Positions 12,258-21,096 of a stretch of DNA of 35,505 nucleotides are shown piece by piece; positions within the stretch are counted from its first letter, which is position 1; each line of letters opens with the position of its first letter. A program made the position numbers and the translations under genes. Where the stretch lies: contig MPNW01001025.1 in the NCBI GenBank assembly GCA_011800805.1, positions 16,274 to 51,778 of the forward strand, given 5' to 3'. The notes under the pieces are model-generated. The model was not told where the DNA came from. It saw nothing but the letters and a program-made list of their open reading frames with translations, and did not search any database. The stretch is from Hirudo medicinalis. Taxonomy: Eukaryota; Annelida; Clitellata; Hirudinida; Hirudinidae.

Positions 12258-15200
12258 CCAACGACGGTCAATCACGCCAATTCATTTAGTGACAACAATC
12301 ATATTTTGATAATTAATCAGAAATTAATCGGGAGTTAATCAGAACGATCAATGTGTCAATTAGGTAATAAATTTATTAATCAATGTATTAATTAACGTTC
12401 AAAGCACCGTGGAAATGAATCTGTCGGATCTGATGGATGTCTTTTCTTCGGCAGACGACTTGCGGTTCCACCCTCCCGCTCAACAGGAAGCACGTGTTCG
12501 GAATAACTTCTATTTTCTGAACATGCTTTATTAGATTTTGTCATCATCCTTAAACGAGAGCACATTGTTGCATAATTGAGGGCAAATTTGAATGCCATTC
12601 TATTGTCGGATGGATTCATTCTTTTAGTTGGAAAGTAATGGTTTTCGAAAATTGCCCCTCGCTCGGTAGAGTGGGTGTTTATTTATGAGCGGCTCTCAAA
12701 AATTTTCTGCTTTCCTAAAAGTAAGAATTAAAATCTTCTGAATACACCTTGAGGACAGCGATGTTGATGCTAATGCTGAATGTAGTCTGACATGATGCAT
12801 GATGCATGATGCATGAGTGCATGGATTCGTCGCTAATGCATCGCTGCGCCTCTTGCGTAATTAAATTAGAATTATTTTTATATTAATAAATGTTTCAAAT
12901 TAGATGCTTTAAAAGATGCTAATTGTTAAAAAAAACAAAAAAAAACAAAAACAAAAAAACAATCAAAATTCTAAATTCTCTTCTCCACGGATTGCCAAGG
13001 ACTTCCAAAGATAGCCTCGATTTGCATGTGGCTCCCTTAAGATAATGAATTCAGCAGAATATAATTTCACGAACTCATTCTAAATGAATTGCCATTCTAA
13101 TTAGTTAACACTTGTAATCAGTTAATCCTTGTTAGGGGCGTAGCTAGGGATTTCAGCGCCCGTGGCGAAACTGATAATTTGGCACCCTCCTTAATACCCT
13201 AACGTTATTCATTTGGTGCCCCCCTAGGCGCGGCTTACCCCTACCCTCCCAGATTGGCCAATCTTCCTTATATTCAATTAATCCTTGTAATCAACTAACT
13301 GATTAGTAATTCCATTAATTAAAATTTCAACTTTTTCACAGGGCCTCACACGAATCACTCGGCCCTCACCGGCCAGGAATACGTCTGCAGATTCACCTTT
13401 CAGTCGCATATCCTCAACATGGAAGCTGTCAGCGCTTTCATCGGCGTCTACGTGGAACGCTCCTCAAACTCCAGCTACCACCGGCACCACCGCCACCACC
13501 ATGACCCCCAAAAGATACCCCGGAATCCCTTTGCACCGACGGTTTATTTGTCCAAAATTCTTCCAAACGGCGAGTGGGAAATTTTTGGCAAGAAGAAAGC
13601 CCACTTTGGCATGACCAACGGGATCTGGTTGGAGATCGATGCGAGGCCAGTGGTCCAGTCGTGGTTGAGTTCACCGGCGTCCAACTACGGGATGAGGGTT
13701 CAACTGGAAATGCATCCGAGAGATTCGGGCAGCTACAGGGTAATATCTCCCTACTCCGTTGAGCGGGACAGCGATATGGACCACGTATGTTTTGCTTGGG
13801 ATTTTTAAATTTTATTTTAAAATTTCAAACAAATATAATATAATTCTAAATATAATTAAGTAAGCAAATAAATATATTAATAATAATAATAATAACAGCA
13901 ATAATAATAATAATAATACTAACAGCATCAATAATAATAATAATTTGTCTAATAAATTTATCAGAGTGAATAATAAGGCACATTGATGTTTAACCACAAA
14001 AAGGAAGAAATCCAAGTGATTAAATTTTTTCCGTCCATTGGCAACCTCATATCGTTGGAAAGCAAAAAAATAATTGTCTATTGATAAAAATTTTCTTTAT
14101 CACTAAAAATCGAATTGTTTGTGGCTAACAAAAATTCCGGGTTCGAATCGATGAAGTCAAAAGTGAAGGGAGGAGGAGAGGGAAAAGAGATGGAATTTTA
14201 TTTTGTTTCCCAACAAAATATTCTCCCCTACTCACGGGCGTCATTAGCTGGGATAACGAACTTTGACCCTGTGAACAACTTCTGCGTGCGTGCTTGTGTG
14301 TGTGTGTGTGTTTTTGAGAAGTTAACAACTCGTACATCTGCAAGAGTCATCTTCATTTGCAGAAGCCATTTGTCGACGTAACCCTGAAGGACGCGCCGAG
14401 GTCTTCAAGGGCGAAGAGGTCGACCCCCTCTGACATTTGCGAGGACGTCCCCGAGGAGAGGGAGTGCTGCCGCTACCCACTCATCATCGATTTCACAGAA
14501 ATTCGGTGGGATTTCATCCTCCAGCCGAAAACGTGAGAGACTGAGTGATGGATTTTATCAGTCTGTTACATTGATTTGTAATGTCTAATTACGATTATCA
14601 CGAATATTAATGTCTCTCTAATTACGCAATCCTCGGTGATAGTTGTGAAAAATACTTGTTGTAATTTAGAAATATTTAGATTCATAAGCAATCTGAACGT
14701 ACAAATATCGCCCTGCTGTAAAATGTTCTTAGTCACTTCTTCACGATGTTCTCCATTTTTATTGAGACCTTGACTCGTCCAGTTCAGAAAGTTCCAGTTC
14801 AGTTAAACTCTGAATAAAAATAAAGTCTGGTATTAATAATAATAATATAATAATGTTAATAATATAATAATATTAATAATATAATAATATTAATAATATA
14901 ATAATATTAATAATATAATAATATTAATAATATAATAATATAATAATACTAATAATATAATAATACCAATAATATAATAATACAATTAATCGAAAAATTC
15001 TGCCTTCAATTTGCGTGGTCCTTGTACACGACGATCGACCTCTAATTAAGGATAAAAATTTGACGCAGTAAATTTCATGCATCAAAATCTTTTCCAAACA
15101 ACTTGCTGTGAATAATTACAGATTTTTAAGTGAAACTTGAATGTTAAATTTATTAAATATTAAATAATAATAGTAATTAATCTGTAATAAATAATTTAAT

Positions 15201-15604
15201 TAAAAAAACATTGATTTGTTTAAATTTTAATTAATGTATTGATATTTTGTGGAAGATTGAATAATTTATTCAAAATCGATCGAGTGGTTGCATTATGATT
15301 GAACTTGTTCATGACTCAAACTCATTCATTCATTGGTAATCGATTTCTCTTTTCAATCACAATTTTAATGCCTCATTTCAACCAACGAAACAGGTACAAC
15401 GCCTATTTCTGCGAAGGCTACTGCTCGACAGCCATGAGGCTGGCCAACCCGCATGCCCACATCCAACAGTCCGCTTCAGAAAACAGTCTCTGTTGCTCTC
15501 CGAAGTTATACTCGCCCCTCGTCCTCGTCTACACTGACAACGAATCCAGGATGCTCAGTCAAGCCGTGCCCGGAATGATTGCCGAGAGGTGCGGCTGCTC
15601 GTGA
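6876..15604 (+). CDS. GDF8/GDF11-like TGF-beta ligand (myostatin/myoglianin family), four exons
   Basis: Secreted TGF-beta-superfamily ligand, made as a preproprotein and processed to a disulfide-linked dimer; relatives limit muscle growth and act at neuromuscular and developmental junctions. Exons: 6876-7551, 13342-13784, 14363-14532, 15394-15604; phases match at all joins, giving 499 residues. Residues 1-30 form a signal peptide. The prodomain carries RRNRIESIKEDLLRKLKM then PPNVT, matching the latency helix of activin/GDF8 propeptides, and TNGIWLEIDARPVVQSWL as in GDF8/11. A furin site RAKR precedes a 107-residue mature domain with nine cysteines: DIC, ECCRYPL (the GDF8/11 signature), YFCEGYC, LCC and the terminal RCGCS. 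The prodomain is longer than in vertebrates, with an acidic Ser/Asp/Glu stretch and a His-rich insert. The second intron sits where vertebrate MSTN has its second intron; the third splits the mature domain, unlike MSTN. Activin-like identity is less likely because of CCRYPL. Confidence 0.93.
8125..8307. repeat. 21-bp minisatellite in GDF intron 1
   Basis: Eight full copies, each exactly 21 bp, start at 8140 and follow a partial copy; the unit begins GTAATGAGTAAATGTGAT. Because 21 is divisible by three, one minus-strand frame stays open and spells a heptapeptide HYLITFT repeat. It is noncoding: it lies in an intron and has no gene signals. Confidence 0.9.
9423..9839 (+). other. Long open frame in GDF intron 1, probably noncoding
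   Basis: A 138-codon frame (starting GTG, not ATG) is long for this DNA, but it has no motif, no membrane or signal segment and no splice context. The rest of the intron between 8310 and 10400 shows nothing else recognisable. Confidence 0.3.
10411..10456. repeat. TTACCTCTTCAA tandem repeat
   Basis: Three copies of a pyrimidine-rich 14-16 nt unit (CCATTACCTCTTCAAT) within GDF intron 1. Confidence 0.7.
10961..11143. repeat. Two ATC/GTC microsatellites in GDF intron 1
   Basis: (CAT)n at 10961-10993, and (ATC)n passing into (GTC)n at 11092-11143. On the minus strand the second reads as poly-aspartate, which explains an apparent open frame there. Confidence 0.9.
11361..11562. mobile_element. MITE-like foldback element, about 200 bp
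   Basis: The left arm 11361-11389 (GACGGGCGAAAGCC, then CACAGGCAGCG) is matched by the reverse complement of 11537-11562 (GACTGGCAAAAGCC, then CACAGGGAGCG), with three mismatches and one 4-nt gap over about 25 paired positions. A second hairpin sits inside: TTCACCCC 11406-11413 with GGGGTGAA 11420-11427. The interior is C-rich, with CCCTACCCTAACCC-like runs. There is no coding capacity. Terminal inverted repeats and small size suit a nonautonomous DNA transposon; no target-site duplication was confirmed. Confidence 0.5.
11783..11836. repeat. (AAT)n microsatellite in GDF intron 1
   Basis: About eighteen uninterrupted AAT triplets. Confidence 0.95.
11936..12353. repeat. Dyad-symmetric satellite with a 127-bp exact tandem copy
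   Basis: A short palindromic motif recurs near 11938 (TTAACGGCAGTTAA), 11965 (TTAACGACAGTCAA), 12014 (TTAACGATGGTTGA), 12129 and 12257 (both GATTGACCAACGACGGTCAATC-like, 8-bp arms). The last two lie in an exact duplication: 12099-12225 and 12227-12353 are identical 127-bp segments separated by one N at 12226. The copies begin with a (TGAT)n run. The N suggests contig ends that were placed side by side instead of merged. Confidence 0.85.
13133..13243. mobile_element. Short MITE-like element with TAGGGG termini
   Basis: The left end reads TAGGGGCGTAGCTAGGG and the right end, reverse-complemented, TAGGGGTAAGCCGCGCC, so the termini are imperfect inverted repeats. The interior is GC-rich (GGCGCCC-like motifs) in AT-rich intron DNA about 100 bp before exon 2. 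GGGGCGTAGC-type ends are common among invertebrate DNA transposons. The flanks share TTAATCCTTGT, but not immediately at the ends. Confidence 0.4.
13878..13945. repeat. AAT-rich microsatellite in GDF intron 2
   Basis: Interrupted runs of AAT triplets with AACAGCA interruptions. A short (GT)n at about 14296-14312 lies later in the same intron. Confidence 0.85.
14834..14985. repeat. AATAATATAATAATATT minisatellite in GDF intron 3
   Basis: About nine copies of a 16-17 nt unit made only of A and T, with a few C substitutions towards the right end. Confidence 0.9.
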
Positions 15605-15665
15605 TGGGGGGGGGTTTGGAGAGCAGGGCCAGATGACGCCAGCGGGGTTGACCCCACGAGAGGGG

Positions 15666-15673
15666 TATAAAAG
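15666..15673 (+). promoter_or_regulatory. Consensus TATA box just after the GDF gene
   Basis: GGGG-TATAAAAG-GTG is a near-perfect TATA element, 62 nt beyond the GDF stop codon. An initiator-like TCAGC is at 15699-15703 and a TCAGTT at about 15710. No coding exon clearly starts downstream before 17450, so this may be chance, a noncoding-RNA promoter, or a distal promoter of the next gene. Confidence 0.3.
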
Positions 15674-15822
15674 GTGTGATCTATTTTGCAGAGAATGTTC
15701 AGCTGGAGTTCAGTTAGCTATAAATAAGTTGTTCATAACCGTTGAAGGCGACTGACCGGAGAAAATTATAAACTGGAGCGGCTACTCGTGTTTCTCGTCA
15801 TGTTCGATTTGTATCTCCACCA

Positions 15823-15955
15823 CCATCATCGTCGTCGTCGTCATTATAATTTTCATCATCAGCAGTGTCAAACCACCGTCATTTTCCTCCTCCTCCTCCT
15901 CCTCCTCCTCATCATCATCATCATCATCATCGTCATCGTCGTCATCGTCATCAAA
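15823..15955. repeat. CAT/CGT/CTC microsatellite
   Basis: Runs of CAT, CGT, CTC and ATC triplets with interruptions, in the GDF 3' flank. Confidence 0.85.
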
Positions 15956-16898
15956 AGTACAGTTTTAAGTTGAGATTTTTACTTGTTTCTAATGTGTGTT
16001 TTAATGGTTCGTCTTCTTACTCGTGACTCCATTAGTCGTTTTTTTTCCTTCTTTTTCTTCTTCGTTCTTTCTTTCAACTCTCATTCATTTGGAATCTTTC
16101 CGCGATCACATCCTGTGAACTTGGAAGTGTTACTCATTCGTCTGTTTGTCAGCTGATTCTAATTTCTGATGAAGAATTACATCACAAGGCATCATCGTCA
16201 TCATCATCACCATCATAGTCGTCAGACAGTCATTGTTTTGTTCGTTCACTCACCAATCGATGAATAGTCACTTATTTTCTGAAATTCGAGTCCACTTTCT
16301 TGCAACCTATTCACGAGTCATCCAAATGTTCATTCGCATGTTCAAATATCGCATCTTCCATAACTTCGTCGTGTTTGGGAGTTACATTACATTACATTAA
16401 CTTCACTTTTAGCTGTAAATACCTGCTGACTGGTTTGAAAGCACGGAAACCGGTCTTAAGACGTCATCCCGCTAACATCTATCACAAGACACATCTGACA
16501 CAGCAGTTGACCGATTTAGGAAATTGTAGCATTTTGTCTCAGAGAGAAGGCGATGCCTGCCTAAGAGAATCTTACAGTTTTATCATTTTATGTGCTCACC
16601 GCTGATTATCCTGCTTGATCGTCGTCAAAACTCCCTCATATTGCCCGACTATTTAACAGTCACTGTGTCGCTTGCAATTTCTTTGCTTCATTGGCTCTTT
16701 TATCCGATATTTCATGTCATTCTTGCAGGCCTTCAGAACAATCTGTAATGTATATTTAACTCGAGTCGAATTGGCCGATCCAGTCGGTCGGACTTTGTTT
16801 TTATGACAATTCGTTGATTGATATTATTTTAAGGAAAACTTTTGAAAAGTAATACGTCCGTTACTTTAAAAGTAGCGTGATTTGATGAACTGACGAGG

Positions 16899-16904
16899 AA
16901 TAAA
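16899..16904 (+). terminator. Candidate polyadenylation signal for the GDF gene
   Basis: AATAAA followed within 10-30 nt by a T-rich stretch (TTGTTTTTCTTTGGTTTTT), as in cleavage regions. Use here would give a 3' UTR of about 1.3 kb; earlier ATAAATAA at about 15720 is an alternative. Confidence 0.3.
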
Positions 16905-17449
16905 CTCTTGTTTTTCTTTGGTTTTTATTGTAATTTTCATCTCCACTGTGGCACGACCACTGTAACACTTGATGTCATTTAATAACTTTTTGTCCTGTAA
17001 TAATAACTTCAATCATTGTCAATGTCTTTACAATCAGATGAAAGATAAATATTTGAACTTAGTAGCAAAACCTTCAACGGTCTCATTAAATTTTCCAAAA
17101 TGTACTGCAGTACAAGCACGTTTAACAAAGTGAAAACTTGATGCTATAGCCTTTAGATGTCAATACTTAAAACAATAATTCGTCCAAAGTTTAAGAAAAC
17201 CTTTGCATCCTTAAACGACCTACAATCAAATAACGAGAATTAAATTGTTATCTAACGCTTTGAAGCCTGGTAAGTAATAAATAAATAATTTTATTTTATT
17301 TAAGTTATGCGATTAAAAAATAAAATTCGTCAACTTGAAAATTTTATTGATTAGTTTTAATCGTTTGGACTTCAGAGCGCCAAACATTTAGTAAACAACA
17401 GCCGAGCTTCGACAGTTTTTATTTTAATTCTGCTTAACATTGTTTTATC

Positions 17450-20356
17450 ATGGAGCGTAAAGTTGTGCCTAAGATTGTGAAAAGCAACTTGCGTGGTGTC
17501 TTACTTTCGAAAGTAGATGGCGTTCCCATTACGAACTTGTTGAGGGAGTACAGAATGGTGACGGATGAGGATTTGGATTATAAGGGAATGGGTTTCACAC
17601 ATTTGATTGAATTCTTGAATGCCGTGCCAGATGTCGCGAGGTGAGAACCATACTAGGGCTGAAGTTTTTATTTTGCATTTTATCATTTAAGTTTTTTATT
17701 TTAATTTAAAGTTTTTGTCAGTCTATAAGCTGCTAAGATTATATTGGCTTAAGAGTAAACGCAACATTTTTTTAACTATTTCTTTGAAAGGCCATGCATG
17801 GATTGTTTCATAAATGGGTTGTGTTGCAGGATGGTCAACAGTCCAGATAAGAGTAAAAGAGTTGTTGGGATTGCACTGAATAACCTGAACATCACGGCCA
17901 ATAAGAGCTGCTACAAATTCCGAAATGATGTTCAATGTGACTTGAGAAACAATATCAATTCAAACATGTCAAACAAACCTCAAAGTGACATCAGGCAACA
18001 AAAACTGCACCACACTATCACATATCCCACAGACCCCAATCAACCTTACGACTTCAGGGCAGCATTTTTGAAAGACAGATGTCCAGGGTACCAAGTCTTG
18101 AAGTTCGATCCTAACTGCAACTCGGGCAACAACGAGTCTGACGTCCATAACAAACGTGAACTACAGCCTCAACCACAGCACAACTTGATTTTGAACCAGT
18201 TAAATCATCAACTAGCACAGCAACAACAGCCAAGACAACACATTCAACAACAGATGCAACAATCCCAACAACACAAGACGACATACAACGAACTCCAAAG
18301 ACCGGTGCAACAACAACGACCTCTTAACGTCGTCGGAACGGTCGACCGCAACGAAAACACGAACTGCTTTTCCTCTAATGCGAAATTTCTAACGTCCGAG
18401 GAAGATGGACCCCGTGCAGGTGAGCAGTTGACGAAGTTTTGAGAATTGATGTCATTAATTGTCGATCCCTTTGTCCTTGCGACATTATTTTCTGCATCGT
18501 CGTCCTCGAGATGCTGCACTTGTAAATGAATTTATGGCGAATTCAAAACATCGCCGATCCACGGATTCGTGAATTGCGAGGATGTGAACTGCGAATTGTT
18601 TCGCAGATCGTTCGAACACCTTTGCGCACAAAAAACAAAAACAATACCATACGACAATCTTCCACAGCAAACATCCCCAGAGCCATGATGCTCTGCCGAC
18701 TGCAGCAGATGATCAACGAGGTCTCTCCGGGAAGGGTCCTTCCGCTCAGACACGGCTATCCTTCGTGCGTGGACATCATGCTCACTCATGTGGAACCTCA
18801 GCACAAAAACTTCTTCTGGGGTATCATCATCAATCCCTACGTGGGTTTAATTTAATTCTTGCAGGAATTTGTCAATTTCTGAGAACTTAGAGCTTTAGGT
18901 TGAAGCAAATGTTTTGTGGAATAATAACAACAACATCAACAATAATTATAATAACAACATCAACAATAATTATGATAACAACAACAACAATAATAATAAT
19001 GACAGAGATTAAAATCATGAATGGTTGGGTGGTCTATCTATGTTGTTTCTAAGTCTATAAATACATAAATATCTCTGCATTGTGGTATAAATAGGTGGAT
19101 GTAATTATAACAATGTTGTGGTAATTTAAATTATGAAATTATGAATTATTGAATGACAAATACCTGCAAAATTCCAGGACTCGGCCATCGACGAGGTTCT
19201 TAACATCGACGTCCACAAAAATAAGTTCCAGAAGTTTGAAGGAGGAAAGAGGGCCGTCATGTTTTTCCAACGGTATTTTTGCAGGTTTGTATTTGTTTCT
19301 GCATTTGGATATGCATTATCCGGCCAGTATTTTGAGAGCCTTAAGCATCCTTTATGGCCCAACGGTTCGCATGCCACCCCTTCCTAAGGTTATGCCCTGG
19401 TGGCCCGGGCCTGGGGGGTCAGGTTGCAAACATGACTCGTGATGAAGTTGCTTTTACGATTGCCCACAGAAATGCAATCCGATGAGCTAACCTGTAAGCC
19501 AAGAAAGAGGAGCATAATTTTATGAAAAGCACATATTAACATAATGAATATAAACTTTAATAATTAGTTGTGAACAGGCTGTTTATGGGTCGTTTTTTAA
19601 GGCATTTACAAATTATGAGGCAATACTTTTATACCTCAAATATTTTAATTTCCACGCTTGGTTTTTTATGTTTGCAATTAATTGATTTGTCAAAACACTT
19701 TTTATCGCTTTCAAGGGTGTGGGTGAAATCCATTCAGGGCGACAAGGCCTCGGTCTTCATGGTGGACTTCGGGAATAGCGAGCAGGTCTCTGTGAACAAA
19801 CTGATGACTCCCCCGAACGACGTCTGGAATTATGCGCCCATCGCCATCCCCTTCAAACACGGTGGGTTCTAACGAGGGTTGGGCATGCTATCGGAAAATA
19901 TTCGACCGACGATCGGTGCACGAACGTGTTTTGCGTTTACGATCCGTTTCAAACTTTTCCGTTCGTGAATTGTTTGGCAGCGGAACAATTTAAGCAGTTT
20001 GTCAAATTAAATTAATTCGTGTGTTGGCTAGATATTCAGTCCTGGTGAGAAGTCCAGTTCAATTGAAATGTTTTCAGATGCAAACAAGAAATTCAACATC
20101 GAAAACCATGTCAACGGGAGGCACAGGTGCTGGCTGACGAAGAAGGAGGTGGCGAGTTTACATTGATTACGTCGATCGCACTCGATCACCCCGTCATGAC
20201 GATCATTGTCGTGCTCGCCTATCGATCGAGTATTTAAGTGATATAATTTATATAAATAATAACAACTCAAATTGTATAATATTAGTAAATTCATAATAAG
20301 CATTTCATCCTCAGGGTTGCATCTTTGAAGTCGAAGACATAAACCTGTTGCTCTGA
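17450..20356 (+). CDS. LOTUS (OST-HTH)-Tudor protein, Tdrd5/Tdrd7/Tejas-Tapas type, with a broken Tudor frame
   Basis: Relatives work in germ granules: LOTUS domains bind Vasa-type helicases or RNA, and the Tudor domain binds methylated arginines of Piwi proteins. Exons: 17450-17640, 17830-18419, 18668-18840, 19178-19272, about 19328-19422, 19716-19861, 20078-20148, 20315-20356; roughly 467 residues. Residues 5-75 are LOTUS (VKSNLRGVLLSKVDGVPI, then LLREYRMV and FLNAVPDVAR). Residues about 190-215 are Gln-rich. The Tudor core is VWVKSIQGDKASVFMVDFGN. The start has a good context (ATCATGG). The Tudor exon is damaged: without an intron, TAA at 19385-19387 interrupts the frame; splicing a 55-nt intron (19273-19327) gives a Tudor-like stretch but needs one extra base near 19388 to enter GYALVARAWGVR, whose split codon fits the next exon exactly. 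Assembly error or recent inactivation are both possible. Confidence 0.85.
18915..19004. repeat. AACAACATCAACAATAATTAT tandem repeat in Tudor-gene intron 3
   Basis: Two to three copies of an approximately 27-nt unit built from AAC, ATC and AAT triplets; the second copy has one A-to-G change. Confidence 0.75.
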
Positions 20357-21096
20357 AGGTCGAGCGGTCGTTGCCGACGCAAAAGTTTTATTTTGTTCGA
20401 TTTTAAATCATTTTACGGCGAGCATTCGTTCGACAATCGTTCTCGAAATGTTTCAACCTTCCTCAGAGTTTTAGTATCGGAAATTCATTTAAGCCTGGAA
20501 AAACAATGCTTTTCTGCAAGGTTAGAATTGGACATGATGGCTGCCATTTCCACTGGTTTTGGTAGGACACGGTCGGCAATTATTTGCGTCTCGAAGATTT
20601 TTAAAAATGTTCGGCTAAAATGAAAAATCTTTGTAATTGTTATCGTTTGGAGATACTGCTAGATCTGCCTATCGACGGACTCGATCAGGTTCCATTGTCT
20701 GGTGATAACATGATTCTTTCGAAAAAATCAGATAATTATTAGTTATTTGTCAAATACCTTATTTCTTATAAAAAACAAAAAATAGGTCTAATGCGTTCAC
20801 CACAAAATGAATAATCCATGATTCCAAATATTTGAATTTAAATTTTAAAATTAAAACCAATTAAAAAGCAGCATTCATCGGTTCGGAATGTGGTCACTCG
20901 TAAATAAGTAATTTGTTCTGCTGAGGTAAACATATCGAGACTCATGCATGCCTATGTCAAAGTCAAAAGATTGTTGTTCCATAAATAACAGAATAAAAAT
21001 AAAACCGATTGAAATATGAACGTTCGAAAATGCCGACAGTGATAAAGGAGTGCAACTGCTGGTGGATAGTTGATTGGGATGTGATTCGGGATGATT
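20357..21096. other. Spacer between convergent genes
   Basis: The 740 bp between the stop codon of the Tudor gene (+) and that of SMPD1 (-) must hold both 3' UTRs. No clear AATAAA was seen in the expected sense for either gene, and no other gene signals. Confidence 0.6.

Larger units (their letters stand above)
15605..17449. other. GDF 3' flank and intergenic region
   Basis: Between the GDF stop and the Tudor-gene start. It holds a TATA box at 15666, ATC/GTC microsatellites at 15823-15955 and 16192-16217, short TTACA repeats near 16383, and a possible polyadenylation signal at 16899. The 101-codon frame 16300-16605 has no recognisable motif and is most simply 3' UTR or spacer. Confidence 0.6.

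Noticed and set aside
19285..19442. Plus-strand frame 19149-19442 as an independent gene
   Set aside because: Its first half is the wrong frame of a Tudor exon; only the part after 19328 may be coding, as part of the Tudor gene.
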